Below, in pieces: positions 1-6,915 of a DNA stretch of 11,373 bases. The stretch's first letter is position 1. Each line of letters opens with the position of its first letter. The stretch spans positions 1 through 11,373 of the forward strand of contig CABQOK010000023.1 in assembly GCA_902465755.1 (NCBI GenBank), given 5' to 3'. The notes under the pieces were generated by a model. The model worked only from the letters and a program-made list of their open reading frames with translations. It did not search any database and was not told where the DNA came from. The translations under genes were made by a program, and so were the position numbers. The DNA is from an uncultured Anaerococcus sp. (lineage in GTDB: Bacteria; Bacillota; Clostridia; Tissierellales; Peptoniphilaceae).

Positions 1-573
1 TGTATCAGAATATGCTGATAAAGTCATACCACCTAGGAAGAGATACAACACTCCCACAACTCCTATAAATATTACCATTATAGTTACGGCCGAAATTTCC
101 GATACTCCAAAAATCTGATCAACTCTAAATAATTTATTAAATACTAAAGCCCCTGAGTAGAGAACTACTGGCATGAATGATACCATGTATGTGATAATAA
201 ATAGAATTGATACAATTCTTTTAGTCATTGTGTCATATCTTATTTCTATAAAGTCGGAAATCGTATTTATACCATATCTAAAATATTTTGGTAAAAACAC
301 AGCTGCAAGAAGTGCTATAGCTACGGCTGAGGTAACTTCCCAAGCCATTACTTGCATTCCACCTACATAAGACTGACCATTCTGACCTACTATCTGCTCC
401 GTTGAAAGGTTAGTCATTATTATTGTTCCAGCTACTACTGGTGCTGCTAATGATTTTCCTCCAAGGAAGTATCCTTCTGATGATGATGTGTCTACTTGCC
501 CAATAGTTTTCTTATAGGCTATAAAACCTATAAGACATACTATTATAGCAAAACTCGCTATTACGAAAAACAT
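1..573 (-). CDS. Sodium/solute symporter (SSS/SLC5 family), N-terminal part, probable inositol importer; partial
   Basis: Reading the minus strand from the ATG at 573 gives 191 residues, open to the window edge; family members are about 500-550 residues, so roughly the first third is present. It looks like an SSS/SLC5 integral membrane cotransporter: a first hydrophobic helix (about residues 2-20), then the family-typical SEGYFLGGKSL stretch (32-42), a TNLSTEQIVGQNGQSYVGG segment (54-72) like the sodium-binding TM1 region of SGLT proteins, further helices at about 75-95, 119-145 and 159-182, and GGMTLSAYSDT at the end, like the GGxxAVxxTD segment of the family. It starts 11 bases after the iolE stop, with an AAAGGT ribosome site overlapping that stop, so it is the next gene of the iol operon. 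Substrate (myo-inositol, with sodium) is inferred from context; the family also carries sugars, amino acids and vitamins. B. subtilis uses an MFS transporter (IolT) for this step instead. Confidence 0.87.
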   Translation of the reverse strand, partial: MFFVIASFAIIVCLIGFIAYKKTIGQVDTSSSEGYFLGGKSLAAPVVAGTIIMTNLSTEQIVGQNGQSYVGGMQVMAWEVTSAVAIALLAAVFLPKYFRYGINTISDFIEIRYDTMTKRIVSILFIITYMVSFMPVVLYSGALVFNKLFRVDQIFGVSEISAVTIMVIFIGVVGVLYLFLGGMTLSAYSDT

Positions 574-584
574 AATATCTACCT

Positions 585-1487
585 TTATTTCTTAGCAATA
601 AGCTTATTTGTTATAAGCATATCCATAAAGTTTTTAGCTTTTTTGTGGTATAGGAATGGATTTGCTAGGGCTGGATCTTGCTCTGCTTCCACAACTATCC
701 ATCCTTCGTAACCATCTTCTAGAATCATATCTATTATTTCTTCAAAGTCTATACAACCATCTGAAGGCACTGTGAAAGTTCCTTCGAACACTGATTTTAG
801 GAATGACCATTCTTCTTTCTTAGATTGGGCTTGTTTCTCTGCTCTTATATCCTTAAAGTGGATGTGTTTAATTCTCTTTGAGAATTTTTTGTAAAATTCT
901 ATTGGATCTTCACCAGAAAATACTAGGTGTCCTGTATCATAAAGTAAGAATACCTTTTCAGGGTCTGTCATTTCCATTAATTTTTCAACTTCTTCAGTTG
1001 TTTGTACACCTGTTCCCATGTGGTGGTGATACACTATCTTCATCCCTTTTTCTAGAGCGAGATCTCCTAATTTATTTAGCCCTTCTGCTAGCTTATCCCA
1101 TTCTTCATCTGTAAATGTTGGTTTTTTGCTAAATACAGGTGTGTCCATTTGTCCCTGGATTGAGTGACCTTGTTCAGCAACTACTATAACCTTAGCTCCC
1201 ATAGCGTGAAGGAAATCCCTATGTTCAATAAATGCTTTTTCGGTTTCTTCGTATGGTTTTGTTGTAAGGAAGGCTGAAAACCATGCACTTGCAACTTCTA
1301 GATTTCTTGGTTCTAGATATGATTTTAATACTTCTGGATCTCTTGGATATTTGTTTCCAACTTCTGTTCCTTGATATCCTGCAAGTGCCATTTCTGAGAT
1401 ACATTGTTCAAATGTGTTTTCCTTACCTAGTTCTGGTAGGTCGTCGTTAGTCCATGCAATTGGTGCGCAAGCAAATTTAATAGTCAT
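585..1487 (-). CDS. iolE: Myo-inosose-2 dehydratase IolE
   Basis: 300 residues, the full family length. IolE (EC 4.2.1.44) is a cytoplasmic metal-dependent enzyme that removes water from 2-keto-myo-inositol (scyllo-inosose) to give 3D-(3,5/4)-trihydroxycyclohexane-1,2-dione, the second step of inositol breakdown. The protein has the AP-endonuclease-2/xylose-isomerase-like TIM barrel pattern: GYQGTEVGNKYP (38-48), YHHHMGTG (153-160), LLYDTGH (181-187), HIHFKD (208-213) and VVEAEQDP (265-272), which carry the expected His, Asp and Glu metal ligands. The ATG at 1487 is preceded by a strong AAGGAGGAG ribosome site. It follows iolD after a 28-base gap, the widest gap in this operon, and is followed after 11 bases by the symporter gene. 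The related isomerase IolI shares the fold, but the N-terminal motifs, length and position next to iolD favour IolE. Confidence 0.95.
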   Translation of the reverse strand: MTIKFACAPIAWTNDDLPELGKENTFEQCISEMALAGYQGTEVGNKYPRDPEVLKSYLEPRNLEVASAWFSAFLTTKPYEETEKAFIEHRDFLHAMGAKVIVVAEQGHSIQGQMDTPVFSKKPTFTDEEWDKLAEGLNKLGDLALEKGMKIVYHHHMGTGVQTTEEVEKLMEMTDPEKVFLLYDTGHLVFSGEDPIEFYKKFSKRIKHIHFKDIRAEKQAQSKKEEWSFLKSVFEGTFTVPSDGCIDFEEIIDMILEDGYEGWIVVEAEQDPALANPFLYHKKAKNFMDMLITNKLIAKK

Positions 1488-1515
1488 AATATTTTCTCCT
1501 CCTTATTATATTATG

Positions 1516-3432
1516 TTAATATTTTCTAGCTTCGTTTCTTCCTTCGATTACTTCTTTGTAAACTTCTTCTTGTTCCTTATTTTTACCAACTTCTGCTACA
1601 CCTACATTCCACCATGATTCATATCCATCGAGCATAGTTTTTGGTATCACTTTCAAATCAATTAAAACTGGTTCTTCAACATTTTTAGAATCTTCTAAGG
1701 CTTTTTTGAATTCATCTAGGGTCTTTACTGTATAACCCTTAAATCCATAGGCTTCTCCAACCTTGGTATAATCTGCTGTTAGTAGCTCACCATCAGGTTT
1801 TTGTCCATTTCTTTTTCTAAACTCTGTCGCCAAACTTCCTACAGCGTGATTCATTTGAAGATTGTTAATACATCCAAATCCACTATTATCGAATACTAAG
1901 ATGTATACTTTCTTTCCTTCTTGAATTATTGTAGATAGCTCACTGTTAAGCATTTGGAAACTTGCATCTCCTACAACAGCGTAGACATCGCTATCTTCAT
2001 CTGCCATCTTAACTCCAAGAGCAGCTGCTACTTCATATCCCATGCAGGAATACCCGTACTCTGCATGATATGCATCCTTTTTGTCAGTTGTCCAAAGCCT
2101 TTGCAAATCACTTGGGAGACTTCCTCCAGCTGTAATAACGATTCCATTTTCTTTTATAAAGTCATTAAGGGCAAGTATTGCAGAAGTTTGAGTGATTTTT
2201 CCCTCAGTCTTTTCTATAAATTCTTCTACTGTTCTAGGATCTTGTGGTTTGATAATCGTTTCAAAGTTTTCGCCATAGGTATAATTCTTAAGTCTAAGAA
2301 CTTCCTCATCCCATTTTGCTTTGGCTTCTTTTATCTCTTCCTCGTAAGAAGATTTGTATGAATGTTTTTCTAGTTCCTTATCTAAAGCTTCTATGGCAAG
2401 CTTTGCATCAGAAACAACTTGATGAGCATCCATCTTGTATGCGTCAAATCTATCGACATTTATTGTGATGAACTTACAGTCTTTATTCTCAAACAATCTC
2501 TTAGATGATGTTGTAAAGTCGGTCATTCTTGAACCGATTGCAATTACAAGATCTGACTTTTTAGCTAAGATATTTGCTGCATAGGTTCCTGTAACCCCAA
2601 TTCCACCTAGACACATATCGGAAGATGACTTAATTGCAGATTTACCTGATTGGCTTTCCCCGAATGGAATATTGTATTTATTTAAAAATTCATCTATTCT
2701 TTCGCCAGCTTCTGAATATTTAACTCCTCCGCCGATAATAGCAAGTGGATATTTGGAGTTTTTAATTAACTCTGCTGCTTCTTCTATATCCTCTTCTATA
2801 GGAACTGTCCTTTGAATCTTATGTATTCTCTTCTTGAAGAAATACTCAGGATAATCGTAAGCTTCACCTTCAACATCTTGTGGCATTGCTATTACACATG
2901 CACCAGTATCTGCTGGATCTGTCAAAACTCTCATAGCATTGATTAGAGCTGTCATTACTTGTTCAGGACGATTTATTCTATCCCAATATTTGCTAACTGG
3001 TTTGAAAGCATCGTTTGTGGTTATTGTTAAATCATATGGTTGTTGAACTTGTTGCAAGACTGGATCAGGTTGTCTTGATGCAAATGTATCTGATGGAAAT
3101 AGCAATAATGGAATATTATTTACAGTTGCTGTCGCTGCAGCGGTTACCATGTTTGCACTACCTGGTCCTATCGATGCTGTACAGGCTATGATTTTTCTTC
3201 TGTTGTTTTGCTTTGCAAAGGCTGTTGCCACATGGCACATTCCTTGCTCGCTTCTTCCTTGATAAACATTTAGATCATGGTCATCTTGGTCTAGGGCTTG
3301 ACCTAAACCCACTGCCATTCCGTGACCAAATATTGTAAACATACCATCTACAAATTTAGTAACTTTTCCATCGTATTTTACATATTGATTATCAAGAAAT
3401 TTAACTATTGCTTGAGCCATAGTCAGTTTCAT
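1516..3432 (-). CDS. iolD: 3D-(3,5/4)-trihydroxycyclohexane-1,2-dione hydrolase IolD (thiamine diphosphate-dependent)
   Basis: 638 residues, matching the family. IolD (EC 3.7.1.22) hydrolyses the cyclic dione made by IolE, opening the ring to 5-deoxy-glucuronate; it belongs to the acetolactate synthase/pyruvate oxidase superfamily. The three domains are visible: the N-terminal pyrimidine-binding domain with the activating glutamate in GRSEQGMCH (E62) and the TASIGPGSANMVTAAA segment (85-100); a central domain (about 215-350) with IIGGGVKYS and AIGSRMTDF; and the C-terminal diphosphate-binding domain with GDAS (488-491) and DNSGFGCINNLQ (515-526), the GDx...DN cofactor motif. As I remember it, B. 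subtilis IolD has GDGS at this place, so GDAS is a small difference. The ATG overlaps the iolC stop as TAATG, with GAGAGGTGAT just upstream inside iolC, so translation is probably coupled. iolE follows 28 bases downstream. Confidence 0.95.
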   Translation of the reverse strand: MKLTMAQAIVKFLDNQYVKYDGKVTKFVDGMFTIFGHGMAVGLGQALDQDDHDLNVYQGRSEQGMCHVATAFAKQNNRRKIIACTASIGPGSANMVTAAATATVNNIPLLLFPSDTFASRQPDPVLQQVQQPYDLTITTNDAFKPVSKYWDRINRPEQVMTALINAMRVLTDPADTGACVIAMPQDVEGEAYDYPEYFFKKRIHKIQRTVPIEEDIEEAAELIKNSKYPLAIIGGGVKYSEAGERIDEFLNKYNIPFGESQSGKSAIKSSSDMCLGGIGVTGTYAANILAKKSDLVIAIGSRMTDFTTSSKRLFENKDCKFITINVDRFDAYKMDAHQVVSDAKLAIEALDKELEKHSYKSSYEEEIKEAKAKWDEEVLRLKNYTYGENFETIIKPQDPRTVEEFIEKTEGKITQTSAILALNDFIKENGIVITAGGSLPSDLQRLWTTDKKDAYHAEYGYSCMGYEVAAALGVKMADEDSDVYAVVGDASFQMLNSELSTIIQEGKKVYILVFDNSGFGCINNLQMNHAVGSLATEFRKRNGQKPDGELLTADYTKVGEAYGFKGYTVKTLDEFKKALEDSKNVEEPVLIDLKVIPKTMLDGYESWWNVGVAEVGKNKEQEEVYKEVIEGRNEARKY

Positions 3433-4463
3433 TATAAATCACCTCTCGCCACGAATTCTCCGTGTTCTTCTTTAGCCTCTTTAATAAACTCTTCAAGTTC
3501 CTTTGTATTTGGAAGGTCAGATGAGGAATTTGATCTTATCATCATTGATGCTTCTGCGGAAGCATATTCTAAGCATTCAATCATATCATGGTCTGTAAAT
3601 AAAGCATAAAGGAAGGCTGATGCATATCCATCTCCACCACCAAAGCCTTTTCTCGCTTTTACTGGGAATGGCTTGATAGAATATGATTCTCCATTTTTTA
3701 CATAGGCATTTGAGCCTTTTTTACCATGCTTTATCACAAGGATGTCCGCTGAATGTCCAAACCATAGATTTGCACTTTCTTCATCAGATAATGGTTCATC
3801 CACGATTAACTTTTCAGTTAGATCAAATTCTTCTCTAGAGCCCATTATTATATCAGCTTGTTTAGCCACAATTGAATAATAGATTGAAATTTCATCGTCA
3901 TTTCTCCAATTGTAATCTCTAAAGTCAACATCAAATATTACCTTGCAGCCGGCCTTTTTAGCTAATAAAATCGATTTCAGTACTGCTTCTCTAGAAGGAC
4001 TTTCTGCAAGGGCAGTTCCTGATACTAGAATTGCTTTAGCCTGTTTAATATAGTCATAGTCGATATCTTCTACAGAAAGAGCAAGATCTGCTATCATATT
4101 TCTATACATTAGTATAGATGATTCAGTTTCAGATTTCATTTCCGTGAAGGTAAGTCCGATTTTTTCACCATTTTTTGCTCTTACTATGTGGCTTGTGTCT
4201 ATATTTTCTTCATTATTCAGATAATCTAGAGCAAAGTCTCCTAATTGATCATCAGAAACCTTCGCAATCATCCCTACTTTTAGTCCGTGTCTGTTAACTC
4301 CTATTGCTGTATTAACAGTTGATCCACCAATATATCTTTCAAACTTTACAACTTGACTTAGTGGCTTGAACCCTTCCTCTGGGGAAGGATTAAAGTCAAC
4401 AGCCACTCTTCCAATAAGAATTAGATCAAGTTGTCTATCTTCTGGAAAATTAATATATTTCAT
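3432..4463 (-). CDS. iolC: 5-dehydro-2-deoxygluconokinase IolC
   Basis: 343 residues, usual length for the family. IolC (EC 2.7.1.92) is a PfkB/ribokinase-type cytoplasmic kinase that uses ATP to turn 2-deoxy-5-keto-D-gluconate into its 6-phosphate, which in B. subtilis is the inducer that releases IolR. The first PfkB signature is at YIGGSTVNTAIGVNRHGLKVGMI (44-66) and the second at KGFGGGDGYASAF (272-284), with the catalytic Asp at 278. The usual anion-hole motif of ribokinase-like enzymes is GAGD; here it reads GGGD. I recall GGGD in some other IolC-like proteins, so this is probably a subfamily trait and not a defect. FDVDFRDYNW (177-186) is also typical. The start overlaps the iolA stop (TAATG), and its own stop overlaps the iolD start in the same way. 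Other PfkB sugar kinases are the alternative, but the operon makes IolC very likely. Confidence 0.94.
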   Translation of the reverse strand: MKYINFPEDRQLDLILIGRVAVDFNPSPEEGFKPLSQVVKFERYIGGSTVNTAIGVNRHGLKVGMIAKVSDDQLGDFALDYLNNEENIDTSHIVRAKNGEKIGLTFTEMKSETESSILMYRNMIADLALSVEDIDYDYIKQAKAILVSGTALAESPSREAVLKSILLAKKAGCKVIFDVDFRDYNWRNDDEISIYYSIVAKQADIIMGSREEFDLTEKLIVDEPLSDEESANLWFGHSADILVIKHGKKGSNAYVKNGESYSIKPFPVKARKGFGGGDGYASAFLYALFTDHDMIECLEYASAEASMMIRSNSSSDLPNTKELEEFIKEAKEEHGEFVARGDL

Positions 4464-5923
4464 TACTTGTCAAACTCTCCTGTCTTAAGTTGGCTAGTAA
4501 CAACTTTTCTTCTTGTGTAGAATAGTACCGCATCCTTACCATTACAGTGAAGGTCTCCGTAGAATGAGTGTTTCCATCCTGAGAAGGCGAAGAATGCTAC
4601 TGGAGCTGGAACTCCTAAGTTAACTCCCAACATACCTGCATCGATATTTTCTCTAAAGTATCTTATAGCTGCGGCATTGTTTGTGAAGATACAAGATCCA
4701 TTAGCAAATTCGTTTTGGTGAGCTATATCAATAGCTTCTTTTAGGTTCTTAACTCTTATAATTGACACAAATGGTGCAAATATTTCTTCTGACCATATTT
4801 TCATACCAACTTTACAATTATCAAAGATTGTTGGTCCTACAAAGAATCCTTTTTCAGGAATGTTCTCTCTACCATCTAAAACTAAAGTTGCACCTTCTTC
4901 TATACCAGTTTCAATATATTTGAAAGTTCTTTCTTGATTTTCTTTTCTAATAACAGGTCCTAGGAATACATCATCATCCTTTGATGCGTCTCCAACTTTT
5001 AGCTCTTTGGCTGCTTTAATGAATTTTTCAACAAATTCATCTGCTATTTCTTCTTCAACTAAGATTACAGAACCTGCCATACACCTTTCACCAGCAGAAC
5101 CAAAAGCTCCACCGATTGCCTTAGTAACTGTATCATCAATATCTGCATCTTTTAGGATAATAGTGTGGTTTTTCGCTCCGGCTAAAGCTTGAACTCTCTT
5201 ATCATGTTCACAGCCTTTTCTATAAACTATTTCACCGACATTTTTACTACCTACGAATGAAATACCTGCAACTTGTGGATTTTCTAAAATTTCGTTTACT
5301 ACTTCTACTCCACCGTTTACTACGTTTAGAACTCCCTTTGGAACTCCTGCTTCTTCACAAAGTTCTGTAACTCTTTGCATTAGAATTGGTGTTTTCTCAC
5401 TTGGCTTCATAACAACTGTGTTACCGCAAGCTATTGCCATTGGGAACATCCAGAATGGAACCATCATTGGGAAGTTAAATGGTGCTATACCACCTATAAC
5501 CCCTATAGGATATTTGTAGTTAGAAACTTCAACGTCAGTTGCTATAGTAGAAAGATTGTCTCCCATCAAAAGGTTTGCAATACTTGCAGCATGCTCAACA
5601 TTTTCAATTCCTCTTCCTACTTCACCCTTAGATTCTTTGAAGTTCTTACCATTTTCTAAAGTAATAAGTCTAGCAAGCTCATCAGTGTGTTCGACTAAAA
5701 GTTGTTGTAATTTGAATAGGATTTTTTGTCTTTTTAGAACTGATGTTTTGCCCCATGTTTTAAATGTACTAGCTGCATTTTCGATTGCTTCTTTTGTCTC
5801 TTCTCTTGTTGAAAGCGGACATTTAGCAACTACTTCACCATCACCTGGGTTATATACATCTTCAAACTCTTTTGCTTTAGATTCAATCCACTCGCCGTTT
5901 ACATAGTTCTTAATTAATCTCAT
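4463..5923 (-). CDS. iolA: (Methyl)malonate-semialdehyde dehydrogenase, CoA-acylating, IolA
   Basis: 486 residues, full length for this aldehyde dehydrogenase family. IolA (EC 1.2.1.27, also acting on malonate semialdehyde, EC 1.2.1.18) makes acetyl-CoA, CO2 and NADH from malonate semialdehyde, the last step of the inositol pathway. Visible motifs: [16 protein letters not shown] (146-161) with the oxyanion-hole Asn150, VMKPSE (171-176) for NAD binding, GERCMAG (278-284) with the catalytic Cys281, EEIFAPF, and the C-terminal [19 protein letters not shown] that is typical of methylmalonate-semialdehyde dehydrogenases. Where most members read ALGGAKNH, this one has ALAGAKNH (247-253 region); as in the rest of this CoA-dependent subfamily, the general-base Glu of hydrolytic ALDHs appears to be absent there. 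Its ATG overlaps the iolB stop as TAATG and its stop overlaps iolC the same way. In B. subtilis iolA is the first gene; here iolB precedes it. Confidence 0.95.
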   Translation of the reverse strand: MRLIKNYVNGEWIESKAKEFEDVYNPGDGEVVAKCPLSTREETKEAIENAASTFKTWGKTSVLKRQKILFKLQQLLVEHTDELARLITLENGKNFKESKGEVGRGIENVEHAASIANLLMGDNLSTIATDVEVSNYKYPIGVIGGIAPFNFPMMVPFWMFPMAIACGNTVVMKPSEKTPILMQRVTELCEEAGVPKGVLNVVNGGVEVVNEILENPQVAGISFVGSKNVGEIVYRKGCEHDKRVQALAGAKNHTIILKDADIDDTVTKAIGGAFGSAGERCMAGSVILVEEEIADEFVEKFIKAAKELKVGDASKDDDVFLGPVIRKENQERTFKYIETGIEEGATLVLDGRENIPEKGFFVGPTIFDNCKVGMKIWSEEIFAPFVSIIRVKNLKEAIDIAHQNEFANGSCIFTNNAAAIRYFRENIDAGMLGVNLGVPAPVAFFAFSGWKHSFYGDLHCNGKDAVLFYTRRKVVTSQLKTGEFDK

Positions 5924-6744
5924 TATTTTACATCCTTCCTATCTAGAATCCATTCATGATCTTTCTCATTGTGGAACTTCCATTCCTTGTTTGGACCTGC
6001 CATTACATTTAGATAATATGAATTGTATCCGTAAGGAACAGCTACCGGATGGTATCCTCTAGGAACCATAACAGCATCCTTATTGTATACACTCATAGTT
6101 TCATCTAACACTCTATCATCTGTATAAACTCTTTGGAAAACAAATCCTTGTTCCTTATCCATCTCATGATAATAAATCTCTTCAAGGAATGTTTCGTTTT
6201 CACTTGCTGTATCGTGTTTGTGTGGTGGATATGATGACCAATTTGCTTCATCAGTATATACTTCCACTACTATGAGTTTATCTGAAATTTCAGATGAATC
6301 TGGGAGAATGTTGTTTACTAATCTCCTATTCATTCCTACTCCTCTTTTTTCAACACTATTGTCTTCTGCTTTGATTAATTTTGATTCTAATACCTTATCA
6401 GATAAAGCATATGATATGATTACTCTTGCGCTAGAATCAGAACTTATCTCAAACGAATCCTTGTTCGTTATGTAAACAGAATCGGTAGGATTTCTATCGA
6501 AGTTATTTGCTCTTCTCCCTAAGTCCTTGTATTCGTTTTCCTCAACTTTAACATTCGCCTTACCACATATAACTGTGACGCAAGCTTCCAAACCCTCTAA
6601 ACTTTCCTTGTACTCGGATTTTTCACTTAACTCTAAGGCTCTTAGTCCGATATATTTTAAAATTGATTTTTCAGGCTCAATATTTTGTAGTAATTTGTAA
6701 TTGCCTAATTCAATATTTAAACATTCTCTTTTTAAACTAGCCAA
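5923..6744 (-). CDS. iolB: 5-deoxy-glucuronate isomerase IolB (probable TTG start)
   Basis: IolB (EC 5.3.1.30) is a cupin-type metalloenzyme that isomerises 5-deoxy-D-glucuronate to 2-deoxy-5-keto-D-gluconate. The match to the family is very clear: [75 protein letters not shown] and a C-terminal HEWILDR. In PPHKHD the two His, with a Glu in FLEEIYYHE and the His in GYHP, are the expected metal ligands. The open frame extends to an ATG at 6774 (283 residues), but that ATG has no ribosome site, whereas AAAGGAG lies 7 bases before the TTG at 6744. Starting there gives 273 residues, close to the 271 I recall for B. subtilis IolB. It is the first gene of the operon, directly behind a consensus promoter, and overlaps iolA by TAATG. 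Confidence 0.93.
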   Translation of the reverse strand: MASLKRECLNIELGNYKLLQNIEPEKSILKYIGLRALELSEKSEYKESLEGLEACVTVICGKANVKVEENEYKDLGRRANNFDRNPTDSVYITNKDSFEISSDSSARVIISYALSDKVLESKLIKAEDNSVEKRGVGMNRRLVNNILPDSSEISDKLIVVEVYTDEANWSSYPPHKHDTASENETFLEEIYYHEMDKEQGFVFQRVYTDDRVLDETMSVYNKDAVMVPRGYHPVAVPYGYNSYYLNVMAGPNKEWKFHNEKDHEWILDRKDVK

Positions 6745-6756
6745 AAAAATACTCCT
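6745..6756 (-). promoter_or_regulatory. Ribosome binding site deciding the iolB start
   Basis: On the minus strand AAAGGAGT is followed by ATTTTTT and then TTG, a spacing of 7 bases from GGAG to the TTG. The site would lie inside the coding frame if the upstream ATG at 6774 were used, and no comparable site lies before that ATG. This supports the TTG start and leaves an untranslated leader of about 55 bases. Confidence 0.75.
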
Positions 6757-6773
6757 TTCGTTCAAATCGATCA

Positions 6774-6786
6774 TTTATTTGATTAA
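6774..6786. repeat. 13-bp direct repeat, copy 1 (candidate IolR operator)
   Basis: TTTATTTGATTAA, identical to the copy at 6848-6860, 74 bases apart (close to seven helical turns). On the minus strand it reads TTAATCAAATAAA and lies just downstream of the expected iolB transcription start. As I recall the B. subtilis IolR consensus (WRAYCAADARD), this box fits at 10 of 11 positions; chance matches are easy in such AT-rich DNA, but an exact 13-bp repeat is less so. Confidence 0.6.
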
Positions 6787-6805
6787 CTTTATCATTTCTA
6801 ATTCA

Positions 6806-6834
6806 ATTATATGATTGTTTTGATAATATGTCAA
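6806..6834 (-). promoter_or_regulatory. Promoter of the iolBACDE operon (sigma-A consensus)
   Basis: On the minus strand the -35 box is TTGACA (6834-6829), the spacer is exactly 17 bases, and the -10 box is TATAAT (6811-6806): a perfect match to the vegetative consensus at both boxes. Transcription should start near 6799. A promoter this strong in front of catabolic genes would need firm repression. One TATTATCAAAA box fills the upstream part of the spacer right next to the -35, and a second box type lies just downstream of the start, both fitting repression by IolR. Confidence 0.88.
6818..6828 (-). repeat. 11-bp inverted repeat, left arm (candidate IolR operator)
   Basis: TATTATCAAAA on the minus strand, the exact reverse complement of the plus-strand copy at 6881-6891. 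It lies in the spacer of the iolB promoter, directly adjoining the -35 box, so a bound protein would block RNA polymerase. It shares the TWATCAAA core with the direct-repeat boxes. Confidence 0.6.
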
Positions 6835-6838
6835 GAGA

Positions 6839-6850
6839 AAAAACGTTTTT
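6839..6850. other. 12-bp palindrome between the two divergent -35 boxes
   Basis: AAAAACGTTTTT is a perfect palindrome centred at 6844.5, almost exactly midway between the -35 boxes at 6829-6834 and 6853-6858. It resembles the centre of a catabolite-responsive element but lacks the outer TG and CA bases. It could be a regulator site or a bendable A-tract element; function is unknown. Confidence 0.4.
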
Positions 6851-6860
6851 ATTTGATTAA
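6848..6860. repeat. 13-bp direct repeat, copy 2 (candidate IolR operator)
   Basis: TTTATTTGATTAA, identical to 6774-6786. It contains the -35 box of the iolR promoter and lies just upstream of the -35 of the iolB promoter, so one bound repressor could affect both promoters. Together with copy 1 it could allow DNA looping across the iolB promoter. Confidence 0.6.
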
Positions 6861-6881
6861 TTTGCTTTTAAAAGTTATAAT
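6853..6881 (+). promoter_or_regulatory. Promoter of iolR
   Basis: TTGATT (6853-6858), a 17-base spacer and TATAAT (6876-6881), giving a start near 6888. The -35 box lies inside one copy of the 13-bp direct repeat, and the inverted TATTATCAAAA box begins at the last base of the -10 and covers the expected start point, so the regulator gene is probably autoregulated. The -35 boxes of the two divergent promoters are only 18 bases apart. Confidence 0.75.
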
Positions 6882-6891
6882 ATTATCAAAA
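6881..6891 (+). repeat. 11-bp inverted repeat, right arm (candidate IolR operator)
   Basis: TATTATCAAAA on the plus strand, overlapping the last base of the iolR -10 box and the expected start point. It is a perfect inverted copy of the box in the iolB promoter spacer, and fits the remembered IolR consensus at 10 of 11 positions when aligned on its CAA. Confidence 0.6.
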
Positions 6892-6915
6892 GAATAATAA
6901 ATACGGAGTAAAATA

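Noticed and set aside
1954..2361. 135-residue plus-strand open frame opposite iolD
   Set aside because: No ribosome site, composition of an antisense shadow, and the opposite strand encodes a complete IolD with all motifs.
6838..6851. CcpA cre site in the iolB-iolR region
   Set aside because: The centre fits but the outer TG and CA bases are missing on both sides, so I keep it only as a palindrome of unknown role.
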